Assembly: GCF_932526225.1 (NCBI RefSeq)
Contig: NC_064034.1
Coordinates: forward strand, 558,501 to 622,500
Direction of reading: 5' to 3'
From: Nematostella vectensis
Lineage: Eukaryota; Cnidaria; Anthozoa; Actiniaria; Edwardsiidae
DNA: 64,000 nucleotides
Positions 1 through 13,000 of the stretch are shown here, in pieces. Made by a program: the position numbers and the translations under genes. The notes beneath the pieces were generated by a model. That model saw nothing but the letters and a program-made list of their open reading frames with translations, made no database searches and was not told where the DNA came from. The stretch's first letter is position 1. Every line of letters starts with the position of its first letter.

Positions 1-410
1 GGGAGGGTTTATTCTAGGACGGGGAGGGTTTATTATAGGATGGGGAGGGTTAATTCTAGGACAAGGAGGGTTTATTCTAGGATGGGGAGGGTTTATTCTA
101 GAACGGGGAGGGTTTATTCTAGGATGGGGAGGGTTTATTCTAGGACGGGGAGGGTTTATTATAGGATAGGGAGGGTTAATTCTAGGACAAGGAGGGTTTA
201 TTCTAGGATGGGGAGGGTTTATTCTAGGACGGGGAGGGTTTATTCTAGGACGGGGAGGGTTTATTCTAGGATGGGGAGGGCTTATTCTAGGATGGGGAGG
301 GTTTATTCTAGGACGGGGAGGGTTTATTCTAAGACGGGGAGGGCTTATTCTAGGATGGGGAGGGCTTATTCTAGGATGGGGAGGGCATATTCTAGGATGG
401 CGTTTGCGTT
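1..410. repeat. 21-bp G-rich minisatellite
   Basis: About 19 copies of a 21-bp unit built around TTTATTCTAGGATGGGGAGG, cut by the window edge. The period is a multiple of three, so it stays open in one plus frame (a GRVYSRT-type heptad), which is a repeat artefact. Runs of GGGGAGGG every 21 bases give plus-strand G-quadruplex potential. It lies in the intron downstream of E61. Confidence 0.95.
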
Positions 411-466
411 ATTTATTTGTTAGAACTAGGGCAAGAGAACAAAGCATGTGAAAATATGTCACGTAC

Positions 467-603
467 TTGAAGAGGCTGAGGTACCACGTGACACTCATGG
501 ACAACAGGGGGATGAGCTCGTGATCCGTGTCACGCAACGATCTGCACTCCACCACGGAGAGAAGGTGACGGAAGTCCTCAAACGTCAGTCGATTAGTCAT
601 CAC
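467..603 (-). CDS. SZT2: SZT2 exon E61 (last in window)
   Basis: 45 codons plus 2 nt, starting [15 protein letters not shown] and ending TWYLSLF. Acceptor GTGCAG|GTG, donor TTCAA|gtacgt. It starts in phase 0 and ends in phase 2, so at least one more coding exon must lie to the left of the window. It resembles the C-terminal helical part of vertebrate SZT2. Confidence 0.85.
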
Positions 604-3600
604 CTGCACAGTTACACAATTAGTTAGTCATGACCAACATAGTCAGGCAATCTGTAAGTTCTGACCTGCACAGTCACGCAGTCAGTCATCACCTGTTAGC
701 CGCAAAATAAGTCATTTTTTCCAAATATTAAAGTTACTGACTAAACAGTAACTTGCTTGAAATAATGCATAGAAATGCGTGCTTAACGAGGTAGTTTTTA
801 GTAAATCAGACCGATTTTCATCCTTCATTAGAGTCCTCGCTACTGGTTGACTCACAGTTGATGCCTGCGTGTTGTACATCTCCTCCACGTAAATGCCTGA
901 GTTCCAGCTCGCTGCAAGGTCCGCTCCAGGTCGGCGGAACTCGGATTTTCTCCTCTTCTTTCCGTCCCCACCCTCACCCGTGCCAGCCGACAGCAGCCTG
1001 TACCACAGCACGTCACGTTTGCTGTGGGACTGGGCACGGCACACCACGTGGAGCAAGTGATCATGAGCACGATTGGACGCGTCCGTCAGCAAAGCTAGCT
1101 CGTGATTAGTCCGTCCGTCTAGCGTGCTTAGTAAGCTCGCTGACTGTGAACGCGGGCTCAGAGACATGCTCTTTTTCTTCACTGCGATGTCCTCCTCTGA
1201 ATGGTAGAGGGCCCCTCCTGGTAGGCGGGAGGGGTTAGCAGCTAGTTGGTAGAGGGAGTGGGGGGTGGAGGCGGACCGGTGGAAGGGCTGAGTCTCGGCG
1301 ATGACGTGACTTTTCTCATTCGTGTCCTGCTCCGCCAGGTTGCTGCTTGAGTGGGAGGTTGACAGAGCGAAGTGCACCCTGGGTACTGTGATAAGTCACA
1401 ATATCGACAATTCGTTGTACAAAATAACTATATATAATTTTTAACATGCAATTTCATTGCAACATGCGACGTGTGACCAATGCCTTTCTTCTCATATTGT
1501 GTACGGCCCTTAAATATTATGTCAAATTAAAGGAACAATTGAACATATGAAAAGCTGGACCAGCTGCCAGCTCGACCACGTCAAAAATGAGATAAAAGCT
1601 AGTGATAATGTTATTCTCCTGTACTCAGGAGCACGTACCTTTACTTGGGCTCGTAGGGGTGCTCTTAGGCTCGTGGCGCTCTCGGATGTCCGACCTCTCC
1701 CCGAAGCCTGGTAAAGACATTCGGTGAGTTCTCGGCTCCAGCGAAAGCTTGGGGAAGAGCTCTCGCCTGCTGGTCATCAGGATGTAGTACTCCATATTAA
1801 TTACGCTGCCCTCGAACGCGTTCTTCAGGTAAACGACGAGGGTGATGTCATACTCGTCACGCAACGCACTGCTAAAGGAAGTCATACACAAGACTGTCAC
1901 GCCAGGTTAATTAAACGTGACCATCAAGTGACGCACGGTCGCGTAGAGAACTGAACGTGACCATTTGCTATATCGTCTTTGCATTAGTATTTACAATAAA
2001 GAAAGTAAAAAGTTTTGATCTCTGGAGCCTTTACCCAACTATTAGAACATACCTTTAAACAGTCAAAGCGCAATTTATAGCACTTGGAACTTTAGTAGAA
2101 GCCAAAATAACCTAGTGTCTAGAATTGGAAAATATATTAAAGTATGCAACCTCTTCGAAACCCAAAAAAAATGGCCCCTAGAAGTTTTTGAAGTTTTTGT
2201 GGCAAGCAATACGATATGTTTATTAAACAGCATGTTGTGTTCACCTTCACCTAATAACAATGGCCATTATCCATCGTCATGTCAGAGTGCGACTATATTC
2301 CATCTATAGAGTCAGTCGTACCTGTAAGGTGATGATGTGTGTCGCGGAGGGATTAACACCCGGTCAGAACCCAGCAGGATGTAGTCACAGCCCTGCCGCC
2401 CGGGGCCCATGCTGGTCTTGATTGTGCTGAAGTCGTAGCGAGGAGAGTTGGCCACGATGTACTTGTACACACTCAGAGAGGAGATGAGCGGTTCACATGG
2501 TACGGCCACCTCACCTAAAAACAGAAAGCTTGTACTCTCCCACATTTAATTAAACGTAATTAGCGATAGCGGAGACAGTTTCCTAATAAATAAATTGAAA
2601 AGTTGAGTATTTGTATGGCGCAAGTTAACGACACATGGTCAAATGCGTAAATGTTTTAGCGTGTAGTTACTAACTTCTCAACGTAGTTAACAATTATTAG
2701 TGTGAGTCACAGTGGGTCTGAGTATTCAGGAAAACTTTCGGAAGAATCTCAGACGCAAATAGAATAGCCTTTTGACTATCCCGATCACCCAAGTGAAGTT
2801 CAGAATATTTGTCAATCAATCGTCGGATAAGAAGTGAAATCTCAGTTTCAGTTTTCATGCTCGGTTAAGTTGAGTTGCATTATACCAAAATAAATAAATA
2901 TACATAAATAAATAAGCCTCAAACAATACATTATAATAATTTCCACAGCTCTATTTCGAGACTAAGGTCTTAAATGAAAGTAATGAACTGGCACTAGCGG
3001 TGTGTGCCGGAAGGCTGTTCCAATCTGGAATAGTGGGGAAAAATTAAAACTTGTAAACATCTGAACGGGGGGCAAGAACATTAAGTTTAAAAAGCTGATT
3101 ACGAGTGACGGACGAACATTAACTAAGATGGTCAGGGAGAGGTATAGGTACAAGGCCATTTACAATTTTATACAAAATGCAAAGACATGTAGGAGCCAAG
3201 TAGGATTGACTCTTTCTCCAGGAGCACTTCACACCATATGATTACACAGTCCGAGTCGAGATCTGGGCGAGGTATAGATACCAAGTTGTTTTTAACCGCA
3301 ATCAGGACTACCCTTGTGGGACGGACGAGCTTTGCGATAGACTAGGAAATTCTGAGGCAGAATCTCGCAGCTGTTTACAAGAGATGATAGATGAGTTTTG
3401 GTTGCAAGTAAGGTGTCAATTTTGTTCACATCCAAAAGACAGGAGAAATCTGCAGATTTTGACCTTGCTCTCTCAATGTTGTATACCAGAATCTTTCGAG
3501 AAAAGCCTTTCATAGTCTGACTGCCAATAGGGCGCATGATGGAAGATCTCGACAAGCTCTCGAGTAATCAAAGACGAGGATGGTTTGTCTCGACCTGTTG

Positions 3601-6184
3601 TGGTGAAGAGGTCGCGAGTGGGGTAGGGAAGAAGCTTGTAGAGTTTCCTAAGTTTTCAATAGACGACTCAGATGTTGGACCAAATGAGTTGCTGCTTGAT
3701 AAGATAGATGATGACTTGAACAGCGAAGATGAGAAGTTTGGAAGTCCACAACCGAAACATATCCATGACGTATAAGAGCTGTTTAATCCGTTTGCCCAGG
3801 AGAATTTGGAGACCAGAGGCTCAACGACACAGCAAGAAGAAACAAAAAGAAACTTCCCACTTAAGTTCCAGCGCCTTATAAACATACTTCTTTCCCACTA
3901 AAGTTCCAGCACCTTATAAACATACTTCTTTTCCCACTAAAGTTCCAGGACCTTATACTTCCTTCCTACTAAAGTTCCAGCATCTTATAAACATACTTCT
4001 TTCCCACTTAGGTTCCAGCACCTTATAAACATACTTCTTTCCCACTAAAGTTCCAGCACCTTATAAACATACTTCTTTTCCCACTAAAGTTCCAGGACCT
4101 TATAAACATACTTCTTTCCCACTTAAGTTCCAGCGCCTTATAAACATACTTCTTTCCCACTAAAGTTCCAGCACCTTATAAACATACTTCTTTTCCCACT
4201 AAAGTTCCAGGACCTTATACTTCCTTCCTACTAAAGTTCCAGCATCTTTTAAACTTACTTCTTTCCCACTAAAGTTCCAGGACCATATAAACACACTTCC
4301 TTGCTAAAGTTCCAGCACCTTATACTTCCTTCCTACTAAAGTTCCAGCATCTTTTAAACTTACTTCTTTCCCACTAAAGTTCAAGGACCATAAAAGCACA
4401 CTAAAGTTCCAGCACCTTATAAACATACTTCCTAACCTCTGCAAATGTGGTAAAGACCATAGGATAATTGCTCCCTACCTCTACAAATGTGGATAATTGC
4501 TCCCTACCTCTACAAATGCGGTAATGACCAGGATAATTGCCCCCTACCTCTAAAAATGTGGATAATTGCCCCCTACCTCTGCAAATGTGGTTCCTAGCGT
4601 ATCCTGGGTAGTCTGAATGCTGTCGTAGCACCTCCGCCAAGAGGTCGGTGACGTGGTAACCAGGGTGAAATATCAGTTGCCTACCACTAAGGTACGACTG
4701 TGCTTGGCGGAGGTGGAAGTCGTAGTTGAAAGAAAGCAGGTGGATGTAGTTCTTGTAATGGGTGCAGTCTTCAAGAAATAGTTGGCTCATCTGGAAGAAC
4801 ACCAATAGAAAGAATGCAATGGCAAAAGTTATAGTAACAAATACAAGGAACGACTAACGCTGTTTCTCTAGTTGCTGTTTTTGTTTGTCGACAAGTTCTC
4901 ACCTGAGGTCCAACAGGTTTTCCAGATCTGATACGTGAACACTCGAGACTGTACAAATGAACATAGAAATGGCACCCCTGAAACATAATAAATACACTTA
5001 TTAAGTGCGAGTTTGATTCTAATGAAGGGTAAGCATTTGCTTAGCATTAATCCGAATAGGGCCCAGCGTCAATCACTAATGAATCAAATGTAAGTCTGGC
5101 CAATCAGAGTTCTACTAATATCTTAAAGCCGCACTGTCAGCAGTTTACTTCTGGAGAGCCAATGGAAATCTCAACCGTTAAGAGAGAAAATAATCTATTA
5201 GAATCCGCGCCATTTAACAGGCCATCGGCTCTCTACCAATCCTAGGAAATGTTTTCACAAAGTAGTTTATGGCGCAATGAAAATCAAAGCATGTATTATT
5301 TTACGGTTCCAGGATAAATGATAGTGATTTTAAGGTGCCGTAGTTTCGTTGCATAGATAAATTAAATGTAGCTAAAACACAACCATCTTTTTACCGTTTT
5401 TTTAGAAATGCATTATTCCTACCTCGAAAATAAAGAAGATTTTTTTAGCTTCATCGCGCATAAACAAATCGATTCGCAAACAAGAATCGGAAGAAAAGAG
5501 CTTTTATCTACAACTGCAATACTTTTGACTTTTGAACAACTACAATTCAATCCATTAAAAGACGGTGCATAAAACGCTTATTTCATCAGATCGAGATGGT
5601 GCACAACACTTCTTATTTTATCAGATCTCGATATAACAAGTACATAAGTACTCTTCGATTTTTTTTTATAAAAGCAAAAGGTTTGTTCATTACAAATAGT
5701 TGGTGGTCATTTTATGTTTTTAGACCCACATACCTTTGATGTCACATCGATTTTCATTTAAAAGTATGGAATCGACAACAAAATAAGACACTAAGCCCAA
5801 AAAAGCCAACGAAGCGAGGATTAACGATCCACTCTCTTATTCACAAAACCCAACATATGAACGTGTGCGAACTAGCATGGTATGAATTTGGTTGTCCGAT
5901 CCCTGCCAAAAACATCATACACAGGGTTCCCAACACGGATACAGGAAAAGGTGGAATACTTAAATACGGGCGGTATTTTATAGAAAGTGCCTTTTCACAT
6001 TTTTATAAGGTAAAATATTGTAGGGACTCAAAAAGGAGGCATTTGTTTAATTTATGTTTACGACGACGCATACTATTCCCCTAAAGCACCAGGGAGCCCA
6101 ATACATTGAAGGATTGAAATATACCTCAAAAAGTTTTGTACAACAGATAATTGCTTTATGTAAATGTTTCACGGGTAAACACTA

Positions 6185-6279
<95 letters not shown>

Positions 6280-9200
6280 TATTATTATTATCATTATTGT
6301 TATTGTTGTTGTTGTTGTTGTTGCTAGCTGTCGAGAAAGTGAACGTCTTCTTGTTTGCATAGTGATCGCTAAAGGTGAGCTAAAAAAGCATCAATCGTCA
6401 CGGAAGACTGCTACAAGGGCGTCAGTCTGGAAGAGCAGTTCGTCGAGAGAGTGAACGTCTTTAAAGTGTGTCTTTAATTGATAACTAACGGGTGCTAAAT
6501 TGCATCAATCGTTACAAAACACTGCTACAACAGACTGTTACAAAGAACTCTTACAAAAGACTGCTAAAAAGACTGCTAAAAAGACAGCTACAAAAGACTG
6601 GTAAAAGGTCGCCAACCTGGAAGAGCAGCTCGAGAAGCATGATGCCGCCCTGGGAGGTCTTCTGCAAGTACTGATGGAACACGCGCTTGCCGTCGGACCC
6701 AGCACGGCTCACAGACTGCTTCTTGGCGTCAGACGATGACTGGGCCGCCCGTGGGCGGGATCCGCCTCGGCGAGGGAGTGTGCGTCGAGACCTTGAACAA
6801 GAAGTGAGGATTTTTGGATTAAAAAATAATTGGGGGGGAGGGGGGGGGGAAGAAATGAGATGCTGACAAGACTCCACACAGCGATCTGAGCATCTTGTCT
6901 GCGCAGCAGTAGTAGTAGGGAAGGGAGCATTTTTGTATGACAATTCGTGAATTTGTTCGTTTCTAAAGAATTATACATCTTAGCATCGGAAAAACTCCAA
7001 CAAGCCCCTCTGTGGAATACTGCCGTTGAAGTTTGTACCGCATTTTCATAACCTTTCTCCAAAAATTCCAAAACAATTTGATTTTAAAGTTCCCAACCGT
7101 GGTCTAGAAGTAAACATTATCTCGGCCTACTTGGTCTTGGCCAAGGTCTCGAACTACGTGCTCGAATATCGCCTCATCGTGTAATTATTCAGTCGATTTC
7201 GAAAATGAATTACCTAGAGTTATCCTCCAAATTTAGGAAAATCTACACAAGAAGTTACTGCGGAAAGGCGGGGTGAAGAAGCTGGCGTTGATACCGTAAA
7301 TTTTCCGCCTCCTTCGCTTCTATGCTCACTCTTAGTGCCCTCACGCTTGGTAAAACGCTTAGTTCCCTCACTGGAATTCAATATTGACCTTTTATGACTT
7401 TTCACTTTTTATTCTGAATACTAAGGATGCACCTGCTAGTCATACAGGTCATGCGCAGTGTGACCTATGCCAAAACCAGTTTAGCTTTTACTTCAGATAA
7501 CCATTTACTTTACAGACATTTCAAACAAACGTATTCCTCAGCCTCATTATTCTATATTATCCTATCTGATAGATATTTCTAGTCAATTAATTGTTATTCT
7601 ATTCGACGGAATTTAACTATAGCAATCCTTAATTGTGAAATATTAATTAGAACAGCATTCATTTGTAATTCTTGCATCACCTTTCTTAAAAATTCAAACC
7701 AGTTATTGCAGAATTATTAATTAGTCATAAATAGTTAATTAGTTATAAATAGGAGTTCACTGTAGAACATATTGCACTTGTAATAACAACAGCTTGCTGA
7801 GGAGGCTATTGAGTGAATTCTGTTGGCTTCGTGAAGAAAATCCCTAGGATTGAAGAGGAAGAGGCCTAGTAAGGATTCCCTTCTATCAGCCTCGCCTTCT
7901 GAGAATCGTCTGACCGTTTTGCTGATCTGACAAATACTTTTAAACAGTTTTATTGATTTGACTACTATTTTTAATTAGTTTTTGGTGATTTAACTACTAC
8001 TTGGATATTTATAGCCGCATTGTCACCAGTTTACTTCCGGTCGATTACCTATCAATATCCGATGATTTTTAACGGAAAACGCGAAAAACATTTCAAAATA
8101 TTGAAAGCAGTGTGTCTATTGGAAGTTTCTTTGAGGATGTGATTTATAATTTAGAACGGATGGCCTGTTAAATATCTCGGATTACAATAGATTCTTTTGT
8201 CTTTTAATGGTTGAGGTTTCCGTCGGACCTCCCGAAGTAAACTGGTGATAATGCGGCTTTAAGTTCTACTGATTCAACTACTACTTTAAATCAGTTTTGG
8301 TGATTCGACTTCTGCTTCTAATCAGTTTTGGTGATTCGAATACTGCTTTTAATCAGTTCTACTGATTCGACTACTACTTTTAATCAGTTCTGGTGATTTG
8401 ACTACTACTTTAAATCAGTTTTGGCGATTCGACTTCTGCTTCTAATCAGTTTTGGTGATTCGACTACTGCTTTTAATCAGTTCTGGTGATTCGACTACTA
8501 CTTTTAATCAGTTCTGGTGATCCGACTACTAATTTTAATCAGTTTGGGTGATTCGACTACTACTTTTAATCAGTTCTGGTGATTTGACTACTACTTTTAA
8601 TCAGTTCTGGTGATTTGACTACTGCTTTTAATCAGTTCTGGTGATTCGACTACTACTTTTAATCAGTTCTTGTGATTTGACTACTGCTTTTAATCAGTTC
8701 TGGTGATTCGACTACTACTTTTAATCAGTTTTGGTGATTCGACTTCTGCTTCTAATCAGTTTTGGTGATTCGACTACTGCTTTTAATCAGTTCTGGTGAT
8801 TCGACTACTACTTTTAATCAGTTCTGGTGATTCGACTACTAATTTTAATCAGTTTGGGTGATTCGACTACTACTTTTAATCAGTTCTGGTGATTCGACTA
8901 CTACTTTTAATCAGTTCTGGTGATTTGACTACTACTTTTAATCAGTTCTGGTGATTTGACTACTGCTTTTAATCAGTTCTGGTGATTCGACTACTACTTT
9001 TAATCAGTTCTGGTGATTTGACTACTGCTTTTAATCAGTTCTGGTGATTCGACTACTGCTTTTAATCAGTTTTGGTGATTCGACTTCTGCTTTTAATCAG
9101 TTCTGGTGATTTGACTACTGCTTTTAATCAGTTCTGGTGATTCGACTACTACTTTTAATCAGTTCTGGTGATTTGACTATTACTTTTAATCAGTTCTGGT

Positions 9201-9975
9201 GATTTGACTACTGCTTTTAATCAGTTCTGGTGATTCGACTACTACTTTTTATCAGTTTTGGTGATTCGACTCCTGCTTTTGACATAACAGTGTTTACTCA
9301 CGCTTTGGAAGCCTTGGGTGACTGGGGCCGCGTCTGCACCACGACAAACTGTAGCGACTGCATGTATTGAATATACTGCTGAATATACGCCGACCTCAGC
9401 TCCTTGTGCCAAGGCTCCTCTTCATGGGTACCCTGCGCTACGTAGGCAAGGCCACTTTGGGATCCCTGTGGAGTATTGGTGCTTCCCTGTGAACCTTGTG
9501 GAGTGTCAGAAGCACCGCTCTGGGAGCCCTGTGGTGTAGAGCCGTCGATGCCAGATCTCTTTTGATTGGTCGTGCATAGCTTTCTCCGCCAATCAGGATG
9601 GAACAAAAGGGGGCATGCGCAGTAGTGTATGAGGCGGCACGAGCGCTGCAGCAACTCGAGTTTGTCAACCTGGAGCACATAGATACACACAGCAGTATGC
9701 AAAGAAGACCTGCATTTATAAAAAGAACATAGGTACACACAGAATGCATCAGCCCCGTACCCCCCTACAACGGCCGAAGGTCCACTTTCAGTTTCAAAAC
9801 TATAAAGCACAAGCTAGATCACTCTGGTATGTAGTCAAATCCGACAATAAACGTCCCGTGGAGATACTTAGAAGGCATAAAAAAGCATTTTTTCGCGGGT
9901 GGTCAGATTTTTATCAGAGAACTCCCTCAAACCCCACAGGAAAAATTAGGTCCACTTTTTCGGGTTTCGCACCCC

Positions 9976-10006
<31 letters not shown>

Positions 10007-13000
10007 ACAGGTACACACAGTATGCAAATGAGACCCGTATACATAAAAAGAACATAGGTACACACAGTATGCAAATGAGGCCCGCATACATAAAAAGAAC
10101 AAAGGTACACACAGTATGCAAATGAGACCTGCATACAAAAAAAACATAGGTACACACAGTATGCAAAGGAGACCGGCATACATAAAAAGAACATAGGTAC
10201 ACACAGTATGCAAAGGAGACCCGGATACATAAAAGCGTATAATCAAAGGGTTGTGTATTTGGTTCCAAGATTTAAAAAAGAATCAACACACTACAAATTC
10301 CCATGTCTCATATTTTAAATGATTTCGCTAAACTCACTCCTATTGGTTGATGTGGAGGCCTCTGTTGCCACGTGACATAAAGCTCATCCAGCGTAGATTC
10401 CAATGTCGCCGCTACAATGATATTTCAAATCATATTTTTGTACTTAGACAAGCTAAGTCGAGTATATGTTACTACACAGGGCTGAAATAAATAACCAATA
10501 ACAAAAATACCAAAATAACAACAAAATGTTTAGACTAACTTTTTATTTGGGCTGAGCGGATTTCCTGACGATAAAAACAACAATAACAGCATAAGCAATA
10601 TGGAATATGTAATACAACAACTAAAGGACATTCAGATATGTTAAAAAAGATTTTAAGGGGCCACAATAGTGATTGAAAGTATAAAACGCACCTGGAACTG
10701 CCCGCCATGTCGTTTCACGGGATCCCTGTGGCTAGAGTACAGTGTCTGTTGTAGAGTCTTAGGTGGTGTGACGTCACGCAGCACGCGGTCAAACACGAGC
10801 AGGTTGGCGGGGCATAGTGAGCGTGACGCAAGTCGGTCACGCTGTCAAAGAATAATGGATAATGAGTTTTTTTTATCAAACCAGCGACATTTCATTCCCT
10901 AGACAAAAAATGATCATATCCACATGTTAATTTGCGCCATAAAATTTGCAGTGTCATTATCAGGATCATTGTCATTATCATTGTCATCACTGGTTGTCCT
11001 AGCCACCGCATTTATTGCACTAAAAGTAGGATCGAGGCTGTGTCCACCCCTATCCGGATATTTGTTTTGCCGCAAATATTTTGTTGCGGATGCGAAAATT
11101 TCCGTGTCCACCCGCAGCGTATTTGAATCATTTTCAGCCGTCCACGTGTCCTATTGTACCCAGAAGTTTTCTGATTTTCTCTAATGTTCCAGGTCTTTTG
11201 CCCGAGAGAATCCTAAAGTGAGTACGCATAATGGTCTTTTTCCCTCGATCTTTAATGTATTGGTTGTGCAAATGTATCACAGCCGCATTTATCTAAACGC
11301 ATGCTATCAAGCTAGAAATCAGAGCAACTAACAAATAAATTTCACTCTTGTTGTACAGCATCTTGTTTGTGAGATTTGAAGTGAAGACTGGATCCAACAG
11401 AATGACGTAAGCGTATTCGTATATTTCCGGATACGACCTCCCACATGGATAAGAATTCATATCGGATAAAAAAAAATCCACTCTGGAGAGCTTTTTCAAA
11501 AATTTCTGGATACCGACGGAAAATTCGCTGGATACGTGTTGACGAAAGCCGGATTAATAAAAAAAACGTGTTTTCACAAATTTCAGGATACGTAATGAGA
11601 GGGCCTGCGTTTTGTTAGGATTGCGTGACCATCCCGAGTGCGGTTGAGTGACTTACATCATGTGATGATGGCGCAGTGCGACTGATGAGCATTATGACGT
11701 CAGTGTCATCAGCAGACACCACATACGGGTTACTGTTCTAAAGACAAAAAGCGAATGCAAGGTAATCTTTTGTACTCTACAACTAATAACCTAATATTAG
11801 CTCATACTTGTATTTTCAAAAAAAGATGTAAGTAATAAAGTGCGAGCAGTGGAGCAAAAAAGGGTATCGGTATAATAGGAAGTACATTCAGTAACGAAAA
11901 GAAAAACCCACCCACAACCCATGCAAAATGAGAACTGAGCTTAACTATTCCATTGTTTGTTAAGCTTTGGGACTAAACACTCGATTTTTTTTATAGGCGT
12001 AGGAATAATCATTCCAGATATCGATATCCAGGAAAGATATTGCTAACCTCATCCCAACCACAGGGACACCACCTGTTCATATACACACCCAGGCCGTGCT
12101 AGTCATATACACACCCAGGCCATGCTAGTCAAATACACACCCAGGCCGTGCTAGTCAAATACACACCCAGGCCGTGCTAGTCAAATACACACCCAGGCCG
12201 TGCTAGTCATATACACACCCAGGCCGTGCTAGTCATATACACACCCAGGCCATGCTAGTCAAATACACACCCAGGCCGTGCTAGTCAAATACACACCCAG
12301 GCCGTGCTAGTCAAATACACACCCAGGCCGTGCTAGTCAAATACACACCCAGGCCGTGCTAGTCCAATACACCCAGGCCGTGCTAGTCAAATACACACCC
12401 AGGCCGTACTAGTCAAATACACACCCAGGCCGTGCTAGTCAAATACACACCCAGGCCGTGCTAGTCAAATACACACCCAGGCCGTGGTAGTCCAATACAC
12501 CCAGGCTGTGCTAGTCAAATACACACCCAGTCCGTGCTAGTCAAATACATACCCAGGCAGTGCTTGTCATATACACATCCAGGCCGTGCTAGTCATATAC
12601 ACACCAAGACCGTGCTAGTCAAATACACACCCAGGCCGTGCCAGTCATATACATCCAGGCCGTGCTAGTCAAATACACACCGAGGCCGTGCCAGTCATAT
12701 ACAGCCAGGCCGTGCTAGTCAAATACACACCCAGGCCATGCCAGTCATATACACCCAGGCCGTGCTTAGACGGCAATGGACGAGGGAGAGTCTGACCCTG
12801 ACCTTTCCTTTCTTGTCCTGGATGTCACTGAATAGCGAGTGGTGAAACAGACCCATCTTCTGCGTCAGGAGACATGACGTCAAGTGGCAGCGCGCATTGT
12901 TCCATTGGACCAACCGCTGGATTTGAGTCTCTAGTGACTGTGTGAAGTCAGCGGCGAGGTTGTACGTGTACAAAACAATCTGAAACAACGGTACGTGTAC

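Noticed and set aside
40-423. 127-codon GRVYSRT-repeat ORF
   Set aside because: Pure product of a 21-bp tandem array whose period is a multiple of three.
7220-7405. Extra SZT2 exon (Ser/Lys/Glu-rich open stretch)
   Set aside because: Composition looks coding, but no donor gives the phase needed between E54 and E55, which already join in frame.
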